Source: Crocosphaera chwakensis CCY0110
GTDB taxonomy: Bacteria > Cyanobacteriota > Cyanobacteriia > Cyanobacteriales > Microcystaceae
Direction: 5' to 3'
Assembly: GCF_000169335.1 (NCBI RefSeq)
Contig: NZ_AAXW01000043.1
Location: forward strand, 1 to 41,624
DNA: 41,624 nucleotides
Each line of letters starts with the position of its first letter. Within the stretch, counting starts at the first letter, position 1. This document shows, in pieces, positions 31,706 to 39,057 of the stretch. A program made the translations under genes and the position numbers. The notes beneath the pieces were generated by a model. It was not told the DNA's origin. It saw only the letters and a program-made list of their open reading frames with translations, and searched no databases.

Positions 31706-32332
31706 ATGGAGCCATTAACCCCTGCTCAAAAAGAGTTATACGACTGGCTGGTTCATTATATCAACCAGAATCAACACGCTCCTTCGATTCGTCAGATGAT
31801 GAGAGCGATGAATTTACGTTCTCCAGCCCCTGTTCAATCTCGTCTCGGAAGAATGAGAGATAAGGGTTATGTGACATGGATTGAAGGAAAAGCAAGAACC
31901 ATCAAACCCCTAAAAGTCAAGAAACCTGGGATTGTTATCAAAGGGGCCATAGCTGCCGGTGGTTTAGTTGAACCTTTCACTGACGAACAATCAATCCTAG
32001 AACTTCCCTACGTTCTCAACCAAGATGATTACTATGCTTTACGAGTTGAGGGTAATGGGTTAGTTGAGAATGCGATCTCGAAGAGATCCGCTTCGCGGTG
32101 CGCCCATGAAGACATAGCTATTATCCGTCGTTTAGCTCCAGAAGAAACAGTGAAAAACGGGGAATTTGTCGCTGCTAATGTCGAAGGCTATGGTGTCACA
32201 TTAGGAAGATACAACTTAGATTTTTCTGAGGTGACTTTAACATCTTTCGATAAAGAAACCCCATTAAAAGTTCCCAGAACGACTGTAGAAATACAAGGGG
32301 TTCTTGTAGGAATATGGAGAAATAATAAGTAA
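31706..32332 (+). CDS. LexA-like protein without self-cleavage residues
   Basis: 208 residues. The N-terminal winged helix is LexA type (LTPAQKELYDWLVHYINQ; PSIRQMMRAMNLRSPAPVQS; GYVTWIEGKARTIKPL). The S24-like domain follows: YYALRVEGNGLVEN where LexA has GDSM or GESM, and EGYGVTLGRYNLDF where LexA has TLKRF, then VEIQGVLVGIWR. So both the nucleophilic Ser and the catalytic Lys are replaced (Gly and Gly). The cleavage-site region still has AAGGLVEPF. A palindromic insertion adds AISKRSASRC (residues 123-132). It should bind DNA but not respond to RecA by self-cleavage. It is probably the regulator of the nearby accessory genes. Confidence 0.87.
   Translation: MEPLTPAQKELYDWLVHYINQNQHAPSIRQMMRAMNLRSPAPVQSRLGRMRDKGYVTWIEGKARTIKPLKVKKPGIVIKGAIAAGGLVEPFTDEQSILELPYVLNQDDYYALRVEGNGLVENAISKRSASRCAHEDIAIIRRLAPEETVKNGEFVAANVEGYGVTLGRYNLDFSEVTLTSFDKETPLKVPRTTVEIQGVLVGIWRNNK
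32071..32102. repeat. 32-bp double hairpin inside the LexA-like gene
   Basis: Same element as 28697-28728: GATCTC-GAA-GAGATC followed by CCGC-TTC-GCGG. 29 of 32 bases are identical and the three differing bases are the loop of the second hairpin. It is read in the same frame (AISKRSASRC) and inserted where LexA relatives have the start of the GDIAIIRR segment. Confidence 0.9.
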
Positions 32333-32342
32333 GATTTTATGG

Positions 32343-32348
32343 TATAAT
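32343..32348 (+). promoter_or_regulatory. -10 box upstream of the 86-aa gene
   Basis: TATAAT lies about 24 bp before the ATG at 32372, in the 39-bp gap after the LexA-like gene, and AAAGGT lies before the start. The 86-aa gene and its followers may thus have their own promoter. Confidence 0.4.
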
Positions 32349-32371
32349 TAAGGGGAATAAAAGGTAAATTT

Positions 32372-32632
32372 ATGAGTAAAGCTTCTAAAGAAATTAAAAC
32401 TAAAAATACTGAGAACAACGACGAAACTAATTCGGAAGATGAACTATTAGTTAGACAGAGTAATAAATGGAAAAGTTACTCAAATTCTCATAATGAAATT
32501 AGAGAAGACATTAGATTAGATAGTTACCAAGAATTTAATGATGAATATGGTCAAAATAAAGAAAGTGACCTCGTTTGTGAACAAGAAGATATAACAGAAG
32601 ATTACTTGGATTCTATAATATTATATGATTAA
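32372..32632 (+). CDS. Small acidic hypothetical protein (86 aa)
   Basis: Very polar and acidic: MSKASKEIKTKNTENNDETN, then SEDELLVRQSNKWKSYSN, then a tail ESDLVCEQEDITEDYLDSII. The tail has a clear relative at 1493-1576, so this motif is conserved in two places in the window. Low complexity suggests a largely disordered protein with a short binding motif at its end. Its stop overlaps the possible start of the next frame. It is probably co-transcribed with 32661-32876 and 32908-33375. Confidence 0.6.
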   Translation: MSKASKEIKTKNTENNDETNSEDELLVRQSNKWKSYSNSHNEIREDIRLDSYQEFNDEYGQNKESDLVCEQEDITEDYLDSIILYD

Positions 32633-32660
32633 ACTTTTATTTGGATTGGTCGGAAAAGAA

Positions 32661-32876
32661 ATGGGAAAACGAAAGAAAGGTTCTGGTTGGAAACACCCCA
32701 AAACAGGGGAATGGTGGCTATCAAAGAAGGACTACCATAAATATTGGCCTAAATACATAAAACCAAAGTCTAGAAAGCAAAAAGAAAAAGAGGCTCAAGA
32801 ATTGAAACAACTCGAAGATTCCACTTCTTTCTCTGAAGACTGGGAATATAACGGTTATTTTCTAGACAAAGATTAG
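32661..32876 (+). CDS. Small basic hypothetical protein (71 aa)
   Basis: From ATG 32661 (preceded by GGAAAAGAA): MGKRKKGSGWKHPKTGEWWL, then SKKDYHKYWPKYIKPKSRKQ, then an acidic end. An in-frame start at 32625 overlaps the previous gene and adds a hydrophobic dozen residues. The Trp/Lys-rich head (GWKHP.TGEWWLSK..Y..Y) could bind nucleic acid. No family known to me. Second in a row of three small co-directional genes. Confidence 0.55.
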   Translation: MGKRKKGSGWKHPKTGEWWLSKKDYHKYWPKYIKPKSRKQKEKEAQELKQLEDSTSFSEDWEYNGYFLDKD

Positions 32877-32907
32877 CTCGAATTTTGAAGAGAAATTGAG
32901 TTAAAAC

Positions 32908-33375
32908 ATGACAAGGGTTGAAAAATTTAACAAAATGGATTCAAAAAACTATCATTATGTTCTGAGAGGAACAGTCAAAAAAGATGGGGAGATATTCTAC
33001 TTAGAAATTCCTGATAAAACGCAGTTTAAAATTAAGCAACTACCAGCTAATTATCCCAGTGAAGAAAGTAGTTGGTTAACCACTCTAAATATGACTTCTG
33101 ATGGAAAAATTATCTCAATTAACTTAGAGGAAATCTCTGATGAAGTAACAGAATCAGCTATGACGATGACGGGAAGAGTCACAGTTTTAGGGAGAAAGAT
33201 GTCCTTTGCTCAACTTAAGGTTAGTCGTCCTCCTCTCAAAACCCTAAGAATTAGTGTCCACCCTGCCCATAAAGATATGAAAACAGGACAAACATGGTCA
33301 GTCACAGCAGTCCGTCAAGGGGATATTTTGGTGACGAAACAGTGTAAAATAATGGAAAAAGATAGAAAAGAGTAG
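32908..33375 (+). CDS. Hypothetical protein (155 aa)
   Basis: MTRVEKFNKMDSKNYHYVLR begins a beta-rich protein with alternating charged and hydrophobic residues (GTVKKDGEIFYLEIPDKTQF; MTGRVTVLGRKMSFAQLKVS; TLRISVHPAHKDMKTGQTWS). The pattern would fit one or two small beta-barrels of OB type, but that is a guess. No signal peptide. It follows the two small genes by about 30 bp and may share their transcript. Last of the run. Confidence 0.6.
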   Translation: MTRVEKFNKMDSKNYHYVLRGTVKKDGEIFYLEIPDKTQFKIKQLPANYPSEESSWLTTLNMTSDGKIISINLEEISDEVTESAMTMTGRVTVLGRKMSFAQLKVSRPPLKTLRISVHPAHKDMKTGQTWSVTAVRQGDILVTKQCKIMEKDRKE

Positions 33376-33631
33376 CCTCAAAAAACTATTCTCATTCAAG
33401 GAACTTTTCTACCGTTGCTTATGAAGATTAAGATTGAAAATCTCATTTAGTGATGGTAGAAGTTAGGAAATGGAGGGCAAAATTACCATCGAGTCCACCA
33501 TTTAATTTTCTGTTTAGGGTATTCTTTAGTAGCAACAGTAAAAGTAACTGTTGAGTTCCAAGTTATAAGTTGCTCATTGTTATTGATAATTGCTATTATC
33601 ATAATAATTATTCGAGTTCATACGGGAACGA

Positions 33632-34012
33632 CTAAAACCTTCTTTTAGACTTTCTACGACGAAGCTTGGCTTTCGTCCCTCTCCAGAGAATCAACAAAAT
33701 AGTACCAGGAACAAATAACAAAATTAGACCTATAAAATCTTGTGCTATTATGACAGCTACGATAATTAAAAGTGTAAAACCTCCAAAAATAATCCAACCA
33801 GAAACGAGAATCCACCAAGGGATGCCTCCACTAGCTAGACCTCTAAAGGCTCGACCTCTGAGATAAATTTCTCCCATTGGATCATATCCAGAGGGAATTC
33901 GGTCTTGATAGGGGGACTCTGATTGTGAGGGAATATCTATAGAAAATTTGTCATCATCAATTTGATTATCATTGTTTTCAAATAATGACTCATGATTATC
34001 GTTATTACTCAT
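33632..34012 (-). CDS. Small membrane protein with acidic N-terminus (126 aa)
   Basis: Residues 1-62 are acidic and disordered (MSNNDNHESLFENNDNQIDD). Then two transmembrane spans follow: IPWWILVSGWIIFGGFTLLI and IAQDFIGLILLFVPGTILLI. It ends in a strongly basic tail (WRGTKAKLRRRKSKRRF). The charge distribution suggests the tail is cytosolic. No family known to me. It reads leftwards and is 50 bp downstream of the third coiled-coil gene, so the two may be co-transcribed. Confidence 0.6.
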   Translation of the reverse strand: MSNNDNHESLFENNDNQIDDDKFSIDIPSQSESPYQDRIPSGYDPMGEIYLRGRAFRGLASGGIPWWILVSGWIIFGGFTLLIIVAVIIAQDFIGLILLFVPGTILLILWRGTKAKLRRRKSKRRF

Positions 34013-34062
34013 GACTAACCTTGAATAAAGGAATAGCTATTTATCATTGTACTTAAAATCAT

Positions 34063-34524
34063 CTATGTAACTGTTAATAATTGTTGCTGAAACTGCTTTT
34101 TCATCCACGCTACTTCCTCTACCAAACCTTGCACCTGTGCGACTAACTCTGTCACCAACGTAGTTAGTGCTGGTTGCTTATCCCGTTGTCTATTCTGAGT
34201 TAATGCTACACTAACTTCTTTTTCTAGGTTATACAGCTTCTTCTCCAACCTCTGAATCTCATTGCGACGCTTAATAGCCTCAACCATCTCCTTATAAGCT
34301 TCACTATCTTTTGTCCCCAAATACTGTACCATTTTAGTCTTACGAGAAGGATTAGGGTTATCTTTGGTAGCAGGAGGGTAATAAGCTTTCATTAGCCTGT
34401 AATAAGTGTAGCGTTTACCGTTTTTCTTTGTGATACTGGTGGTTCCGATCCAGGTATTGGGAGGTGCGACTTTTCCTTGACTTCGGAGTTGAACGATTCG
34501 GGCTTTGATGGAGGCTTGGGACAT
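34063..34524 (-). CDS. Coiled-coil protein, paralog 3 of 3
   Basis: 153 residues with the same layout as 2080-2559: APPNTWIGTTSITKKNGKRY, TYYRLMKAYYPPATKDNPNP, KTKMVQYLGTKDSEAYKEMV, then the coiled coil RRNEIQRLEKKLYNLEKEV and RDKQPALTTLVTELVAQVQ. The stretch from AYKEM to VQGLVEE is nearly the same in the two proteins, though the genes are 32 kb apart. Of the three promoters this one is closest to consensus. The function is unknown. The retained operator suggests dosage-sensitive, possibly self-controlled, expression. Confidence 0.8.
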   Translation of the reverse strand: MSQASIKARIVQLRSQGKVAPPNTWIGTTSITKKNGKRYTYYRLMKAYYPPATKDNPNPSRKTKMVQYLGTKDSEAYKEMVEAIKRRNEIQRLEKKLYNLEKEVSVALTQNRQRDKQPALTTLVTELVAQVQGLVEEVAWMKKQFQQQLLTVT

Positions 34525-34533
34525 TAGTTTAGC

Positions 34534-34581
34534 GTTAGTGCTGATATATTTTATTATAGTTCGGCACTAACTAAGGGTCAA
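34534..34581 (-). promoter_or_regulatory. Promoter and inverted-repeat operator of paralog 3
   Basis: On the minus strand TTGACC (34576-34581), 17 bp, then TATAAT (34553-34558). The arms GTTAGTGCTGA (34534-34544) and TCGGCACTAAC (34561-34571) are inverted repeats with one mismatch. One arm lies between the -35 and -10 boxes and the other between the -10 box and the ATG, as at 2568-2619. Confidence 0.75.
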
Positions 34582-34679
34582 TTCGTCTTGGATAAGCGAT
34601 CGCTTATTAATTAGTCAAAATTTAACCATCCGCTAATACCATAGATTTACTCCTCATAGATTAGCTCCCAATTTGAGTC

Positions 34680-35001
34680 ATGACACTTAAACCACTGAAT
34701 TTAAGCGAAAAACTACAACGTAAACAAAGACAAAGATGGCTTAAACCTCTAAAACCTCTATATTGGTTAGGTGGGGGAATAATAGCGGTGTGGAACGCCA
34801 GAAGTTGCTTATGGATTGGGAAGATTTGAGTGCCGACGTTCTCCTCGTTTAGGGCAGTGGGAAATTTCAGATCAGTATGGTTTCGCCGAAGTAGAAGAAG
34901 CCGCAGCAGGAACGCAAATAGCTGAAATTTTGGTAGCTTTAGTAGGGACAGATTATTTTTACGAAATTAAAGGGACAATACCAACAAACATACAAAAGTA
35001 A
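34680..35001 (+). pseudogene. Small unknown protein, copy B (frameshifted)
   Basis: From ATG 34680 the frame reads MTLKPLNLSEKLQRKQRQRW then LKPLKPLYWLGGGIIAV, then runs into a stop near 34827. In a second frame from about 34789 the sequence is CGTPEVAYGLGRFECRRSPR ... GTDYFYEIKG...NIQK, ending at 34999-35001, and matches the copy at 1-198. A basic head, one membrane span (YWLGGGIIAV..VAYGLG) and a soluble tail would make one protein of about 106 residues if one frameshift near 34785-34800 is removed. Family unknown. Confidence 0.5.
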
Positions 35002-35135
35002 GTTATTTAAAGTAATTAAACTAGATTTTCAAGTGAAAATCAAACCTCAAATTAACCCGATTTTACCACTGAAAATGATCTTAATGATCTCCTGCTTAAT
35101 TAAGCGAAAAATCTTAAATAAAAAGAGTATTTTGG

Positions 35136-35141
35136 TATAAT
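35136..35141 (+). promoter_or_regulatory. Extended -10 box upstream of the Rpn nuclease gene
   Basis: TGGTATAAT, with TATAAT at 35136-35141, about 49 bp before the GTG start at 35190. The same TGGTATAAT motif stands upstream of the 86-aa gene (32343). Confidence 0.4.
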
Positions 35142-35189
35142 AAAGAGAGAATAAAAGTCATCACCTTATTAATAGTGTCTTAAGCAATT

Positions 35190-36020
35190 GTGAAAACAGA
35201 CAGTATATTTTATCGGATTTTTCTTGACTATCCTCGAAGCTTCTTTGAGTTAATTGGAGAAGAATCAGCCCAAGAAAAAAACTACAAATTTTCTTCCATC
35301 GAAGTTAAACAACTGTCTTTTAGACTTGATGGCTTATTTCTGCCTAATGAAGAAAACTCTAACCGACCTCTCTATTTAGTTGAGGTGCAGTTTCAACCTG
35401 AAGAGGATTTATACTATCGGTTGTTCTCGGAGTTTTTTCTGTTTCTGAGACAATATAAACCACCCCATCCTTGGCAGATGGTTGTGATTTATCCTAGCCG
35501 TAAAATTGAGAGAGAACAGTCTATTCATTTTAGAAATTTACTTAACTTAGAGGAAGTGAGTATAATTTACTTGAATGAATTAGGAGAATCCGCTAAAGAT
35601 TCTCTAGGAATTGGCATGATTAATCTTGTGGTAGAATCAGAAGAAAAGTCTGTACCACAAGCTAAAAAGTTAATTAAAAAAGCCCAAAATCAATTAAGTG
35701 ATGAAGGCAGTAAACGACAGTTAATTGATTTAATTGAAAGTATCATTGTCTATAAGTTCCCCAAAAAAAGTCGACAGGAAATCGAAGCCATGTTTGAATT
35801 AGCTGACTTAAAGAAAACTAAAGTATATCAAGAAGCTTTTACAGAAGGAGAAGCTAATTTAATATTGCTCCTTCTTAACACTCGTTTTCCAGACTTATCA
35901 CCAATTTTAACGGAGCAAATACAAGGATTATCCACTGAACAGTTGGAAAATCTTGCCAAAGCCTTGTTAAACTTTGGTAGTGAAGCCGACTTAAGACAAT
36001 GGTTAGAGCAAAATGGCTAA
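35190..36020 (+). CDS. Rpn-family (DUF2887) PD-(D/E)XK nuclease
   Basis: 276 residues from a GTG start. The N-terminal half is the nuclease: DSIFYRIFLDYPRSFFELIG, FRLDGLFLP with D47, and LYLVEVQFQ with E65 and Q67, the D...ExQ core of the family. The C-terminal helical part (FPKKSRQEIEAMFELADLKK; TEQIQGLSTEQLENLAKALL) is the usual tail. Such proteins are recombination-promoting nucleases, often repeated many times in cyanobacterial genomes. The last 33 codons recur at 200-301. It follows copy B of the small unknown gene. Confidence 0.85.
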   Translation: MKTDSIFYRIFLDYPRSFFELIGEESAQEKNYKFSSIEVKQLSFRLDGLFLPNEENSNRPLYLVEVQFQPEEDLYYRLFSEFFLFLRQYKPPHPWQMVVIYPSRKIEREQSIHFRNLLNLEEVSIIYLNELGESAKDSLGIGMINLVVESEEKSVPQAKKLIKKAQNQLSDEGSKRQLIDLIESIIVYKFPKKSRQEIEAMFELADLKKTKVYQEAFTEGEANLILLLLNTRFPDLSPILTEQIQGLSTEQLENLAKALLNFGSEADLRQWLEQNG

Positions 36021-36140
36021 GTTGAAGTGCGATCGCCGTTGTATCAAGTGGAGTAATTTCTAAAGAAAAATCAAGGATAGAGGAGTTAAATCGTTTAACA
36101 ATGGCAAAATCAAAGTGTATGGAGTCGAGAGGTACGGGGA

Positions 36141-37064
36141 ATGGCCATCAAACGAGGAACCACAGGGAAGAAAAACACTCAATCAGTTAAGAAAACCACC
36201 CCCTCCTCAAATCCTCAGCAATCCCCAACAACAGTTGAGTCAACCTCAAAGAACCAAGAAAGATTATTAGATCCTACAAACAAAGACTCGGATGAGAGCA
36301 ATGCTCAAAACATCCGTCCTCATCGGTTAGAGGATTACATCGGGCAAGAATCCCTAAAATCGGTGCTAAACATCGGCATAAAAGCAGCCCGTGGGAGAAA
36401 AGACCCTCTAGACCATTTACTCCTCTACGGGCCACCAGGACTGGGAAAAACAACCATGTCCTTAATTCTGGCAGAAGAAATGGGAGTGAACTGTAAGATA
36501 ACCGCAGCGCCGGCTTTAGAACGACCCAGAGATATCACGGGATTACTCGTCAACCTCAAACCAGGGGATGTATTGTTCATTGATGAGATCCATCGCCTCA
36601 ACCGTTTGACCGAAGAGTTGCTTTATCCTGCAATGGAAGATTATCGTTTAGATATCACCATTGGCAAAGGTCAAGCAGCAAGAACACGGAGTATTCCCCT
36701 TCCTAAATTTACCTTGGTGGGGGCTACAACTAAAGTGGGTTCTTTAACCTCACCACTACGTGATCGCTTCGGTTTAATCGAAAGATTACGGTTCTATGAA
36801 CCCGAAGAACTCGCCTTAATCATTGAAAGAACCGCGAAAATCTTGGACGTAACTATCACTCAACCAGGGGCAATGGAAATAGCTAGGCGATCGCGGGGAA
36901 CTCCTCGTATCGCTAACAGACTACTGAGACGGGTAAGAGATTACCAAATAGTACATAAACACCAAAGTATAAACGAAGAAGTGGCATCTGAATCGTTGGA
37001 TTTTTACCAAGTAGATCCAAGGGGATTAGATTGGACAGCTATCCCTTCGGCACATATAAGTTAA
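36141..37064 (+). CDS. ruvB: RuvB-like Holliday junction ATPase, C-terminally short
   Basis: 307 residues. A Ser/Thr/Lys-rich leader (1-60) is typical of cyanobacterial RuvB. Then come RLEDYIGQESLKSVLNIGI, Walker A LYGPPGLGKTTMSLIL, Walker B DVLFIDEIHRLNR, the sensor ATTKVGSLTSPLRDRFG and the arginine/lid region RRSRGTPRIANRLLRRVRDY. After VDPRGLDWT the protein ends AIPSAHIS, where RuvB normally continues about 55-60 residues with the DNA-binding winged helix (L.RRLL...). The ATPase core is complete but DNA binding would be lost. An IS4-type transposase gene starts 367 bp downstream. Loss by that insertion is possible. Confidence 0.85.
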   Translation: MAIKRGTTGKKNTQSVKKTTPSSNPQQSPTTVESTSKNQERLLDPTNKDSDESNAQNIRPHRLEDYIGQESLKSVLNIGIKAARGRKDPLDHLLLYGPPGLGKTTMSLILAEEMGVNCKITAAPALERPRDITGLLVNLKPGDVLFIDEIHRLNRLTEELLYPAMEDYRLDITIGKGQAARTRSIPLPKFTLVGATTKVGSLTSPLRDRFGLIERLRFYEPEELALIIERTAKILDVTITQPGAMEIARRSRGTPRIANRLLRRVRDYQIVHKHQSINEEVASESLDFYQVDPRGLDWTAIPSAHIS

Positions 37065-37431
37065 CAAAAGGAAAACGTCTAAAAGGTAGTAATCATGAGC
37101 AATCACAGTAATTATTAAGGAAAACAGAATAAGAAAAGAGGCTATGTATTTTTAAAATAAGTAAAGTAATTCAAAGAAGAGTAAAAATGTAGTTAAGATA
37201 AATGAAGATAAATAAATTAAAATTAAGGGAAGAAGTGAGATAAAATAAAGGTAAATAAAAAGCCTAAAAGACTTATTCTATCTGAGTTTTACTAAAATTT
37301 AGTTAATGGATTAGCTACATAAAAGTTTAGAAAAGTTAGAGTGTTTACTCATTAAGAATAAGGAAAAAAGGTTCAAAAGTCAACAATTGCTCAAATCATA
37401 TTCAAGAGAATAACGGAAGGAGGATAAGTCA
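37065..37431. other. 367-bp AT-rich gap between ruvB and the transposase
   Basis: Nearly all A, T and G-poor sequence without a frame or hairpin I can support. It probably contains the left end of the IS4-type element, but I could not match any inverted repeat with the right side. A Shine-Dalgarno GGAAGGAGG precedes the transposase ATG. Confidence 0.35.
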
Positions 37432-38814
37432 ATGAAAGCATGGGTAGAAGAAGAACTGAAATTTCTAGATTTAGGAGATAAACGGTTAAATACCAGACTT
37501 GAAAAAATGCTCTCCGAGTTATCCGAACATCCTCACGAAACAGTTCCACAGGCGATCGAGAAGCCATCAGATGTACAGGCCACGTACGAGTTTTGGGAAA
37601 ATCGTCATGTGAAAGCAGAAAAAATAATAGAAGCGCATAAAAAAGCGACAATAGAGAAGATCGCAGGAGAAAAAGTGGTGTTAGCGGTGCAAGACACAAC
37701 AGAGCTAGAATTTCCTCCAAAAAAAGGCAGAAGAGGATTAGGGAGTATCAGTAAACAAGGTGCAGAAGGATTAAAAGTCCATAATGTCCTGGCTGTCAGT
37801 GGAGAAGGAATTCCATACGGCTTATTGAAGCAAAAAGTATGGGCAAGAGCTAAAGTAAGGAAAGGCAAAGGATATGTAGAAAGAAAGCGGAAAATAGAAG
37901 AGAAAGAAAGTTTTAGATGGATCGAGTCATTAAGAGAGGTACAGGAGGCAATACCAGAAGATATAGAATTAATAACGGTGTGTGATCGCGAAGGAGACAT
38001 TTTTGAGTTGTTGGCCGAACCGTTAAGAGAAGGCGCACACTTATTAATCAGAGCAGCACAGAATAGGAGAGTTAAAACAGAAGAGGAAATAGATAAATTA
38101 TTCTCTAAGTTAGAGAAATTGGAATCAATGGCAGAAATAGCCATTAAATTGAGGCGAACACCGCGAAGAAAACCGAGAATAGCAAGATTACAAGTGAAAT
38201 GGACATCAGTGGAGATCCAACCACCTCTCAATAAACCAGAGTATCAGCAAATGCAGTCCATGAAGATAAATGCGATCGTAGCCGAAGAGATTCAAGCTCC
38301 TAAAGGAGAAAAAGCAGTAAAGTGGGTACTATTAACAACTTTAGCTGTGAATAACTTAGCAGATGCCCAAAAAGTCCTAAAATATTATACATATCGTTGG
38401 TTAATTGAGAGATTTCACTATGTATTGAAAACAGGTTGTGGCATTGAGAAGCTGATGTTAGACAAAGGGGAGCGACTCGAAAAAGCATTAGCCACCTACA
38501 GCATCATTGCCTCAAGAATATTGTGGCTCAAATATTGTGCAGTAGAAATGCCAGATGAACCAGCCGACATTGCTTTGGAAGAGGAAGAATGGCAGGTGTT
38601 ATACTGTGTAATAACTAAAAAAAAAGAGTTACCGTCAGAAATACCGACAATATATGAATGTGTGAGGTGGATAGGAAGATTAGGAGGATTTATGTGCAGA
38701 AAAGGGGATGGAGAGCCAGGAGTGCAGACCTTATGGAAAGGATGGCAAAGATTGAGTGACTATCTGAAAATGTGGATAATAATTAAAGAAATGCAAGATT
38801 TTATACGAGTATAA
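37432..38814 (+). CDS. IS4-family (Tn5-like) transposase
   Basis: 460 residues. The N-terminal Tn5-like DNA-binding part reads MKAWVEEELKFLDLGDKRLN and TYEFWENRHVKAEKI. The catalytic Asp lie in VVLAVQDTTELEF and ITVCDREGDIFELL. The Glu lies in the Y-R-E-K type motif YRWLIERFHYVLKTGCGIE. The C-terminus IGRLGGFMCRKGDGEPG ... LWKGWQRLSDY is also typical. The GGAGG Shine-Dalgarno is well placed. No frameshift. Element ends not identified. It lies between the short ruvB and the SNF2 gene. Confidence 0.9.
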   Translation: MKAWVEEELKFLDLGDKRLNTRLEKMLSELSEHPHETVPQAIEKPSDVQATYEFWENRHVKAEKIIEAHKKATIEKIAGEKVVLAVQDTTELEFPPKKGRRGLGSISKQGAEGLKVHNVLAVSGEGIPYGLLKQKVWARAKVRKGKGYVERKRKIEEKESFRWIESLREVQEAIPEDIELITVCDREGDIFELLAEPLREGAHLLIRAAQNRRVKTEEEIDKLFSKLEKLESMAEIAIKLRRTPRRKPRIARLQVKWTSVEIQPPLNKPEYQQMQSMKINAIVAEEIQAPKGEKAVKWVLLTTLAVNNLADAQKVLKYYTYRWLIERFHYVLKTGCGIEKLMLDKGERLEKALATYSIIASRILWLKYCAVEMPDEPADIALEEEEWQVLYCVITKKKELPSEIPTIYECVRWIGRLGGFMCRKGDGEPGVQTLWKGWQRLSDYLKMWIIIKEMQDFIRV

Positions 38815-38857
38815 GTATTATACAAGTATGAGTAGGATTATACAGGTATAAGTAAGA
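38801..38857. repeat. Three imperfect tandem repeats of about 19-20 bp
   Basis: TTATACGAGTATAAGTA (38801), TTATACAAGTATGAGTAGGA (38818) and TTATACAGGTATAAGTAAGA (38838). The first covers the last codons and stop of the transposase gene. The rest of the gap to 39057 is purine-rich and holds nothing else I can support. Confidence 0.6.
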
Positions 38858-39057
38858 GATTAATGAGTAGGAGTAAGAAAAAGCAATATGAAGAAAAATG
38901 AGACTAAAGTACAATAGAGGGAGAATTCGGCAGAAGAATCTCAAAAGATACAAAAAGTAACTGAAGAAGTTAGCTAGAGGTAAAGCGTACTTGGCTGGTA
39001 AGGGGCTTTTTGACTTTATATGTTTATTGAGGAGCGTATAAACGAAAGCAATAAGAG

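Noticed and set aside
37605..38231. Leftward 208-aa frame inside the IS4-type transposase
   Set aside because: It is antisense to the catalytic core of a clear transposase and has no family features.
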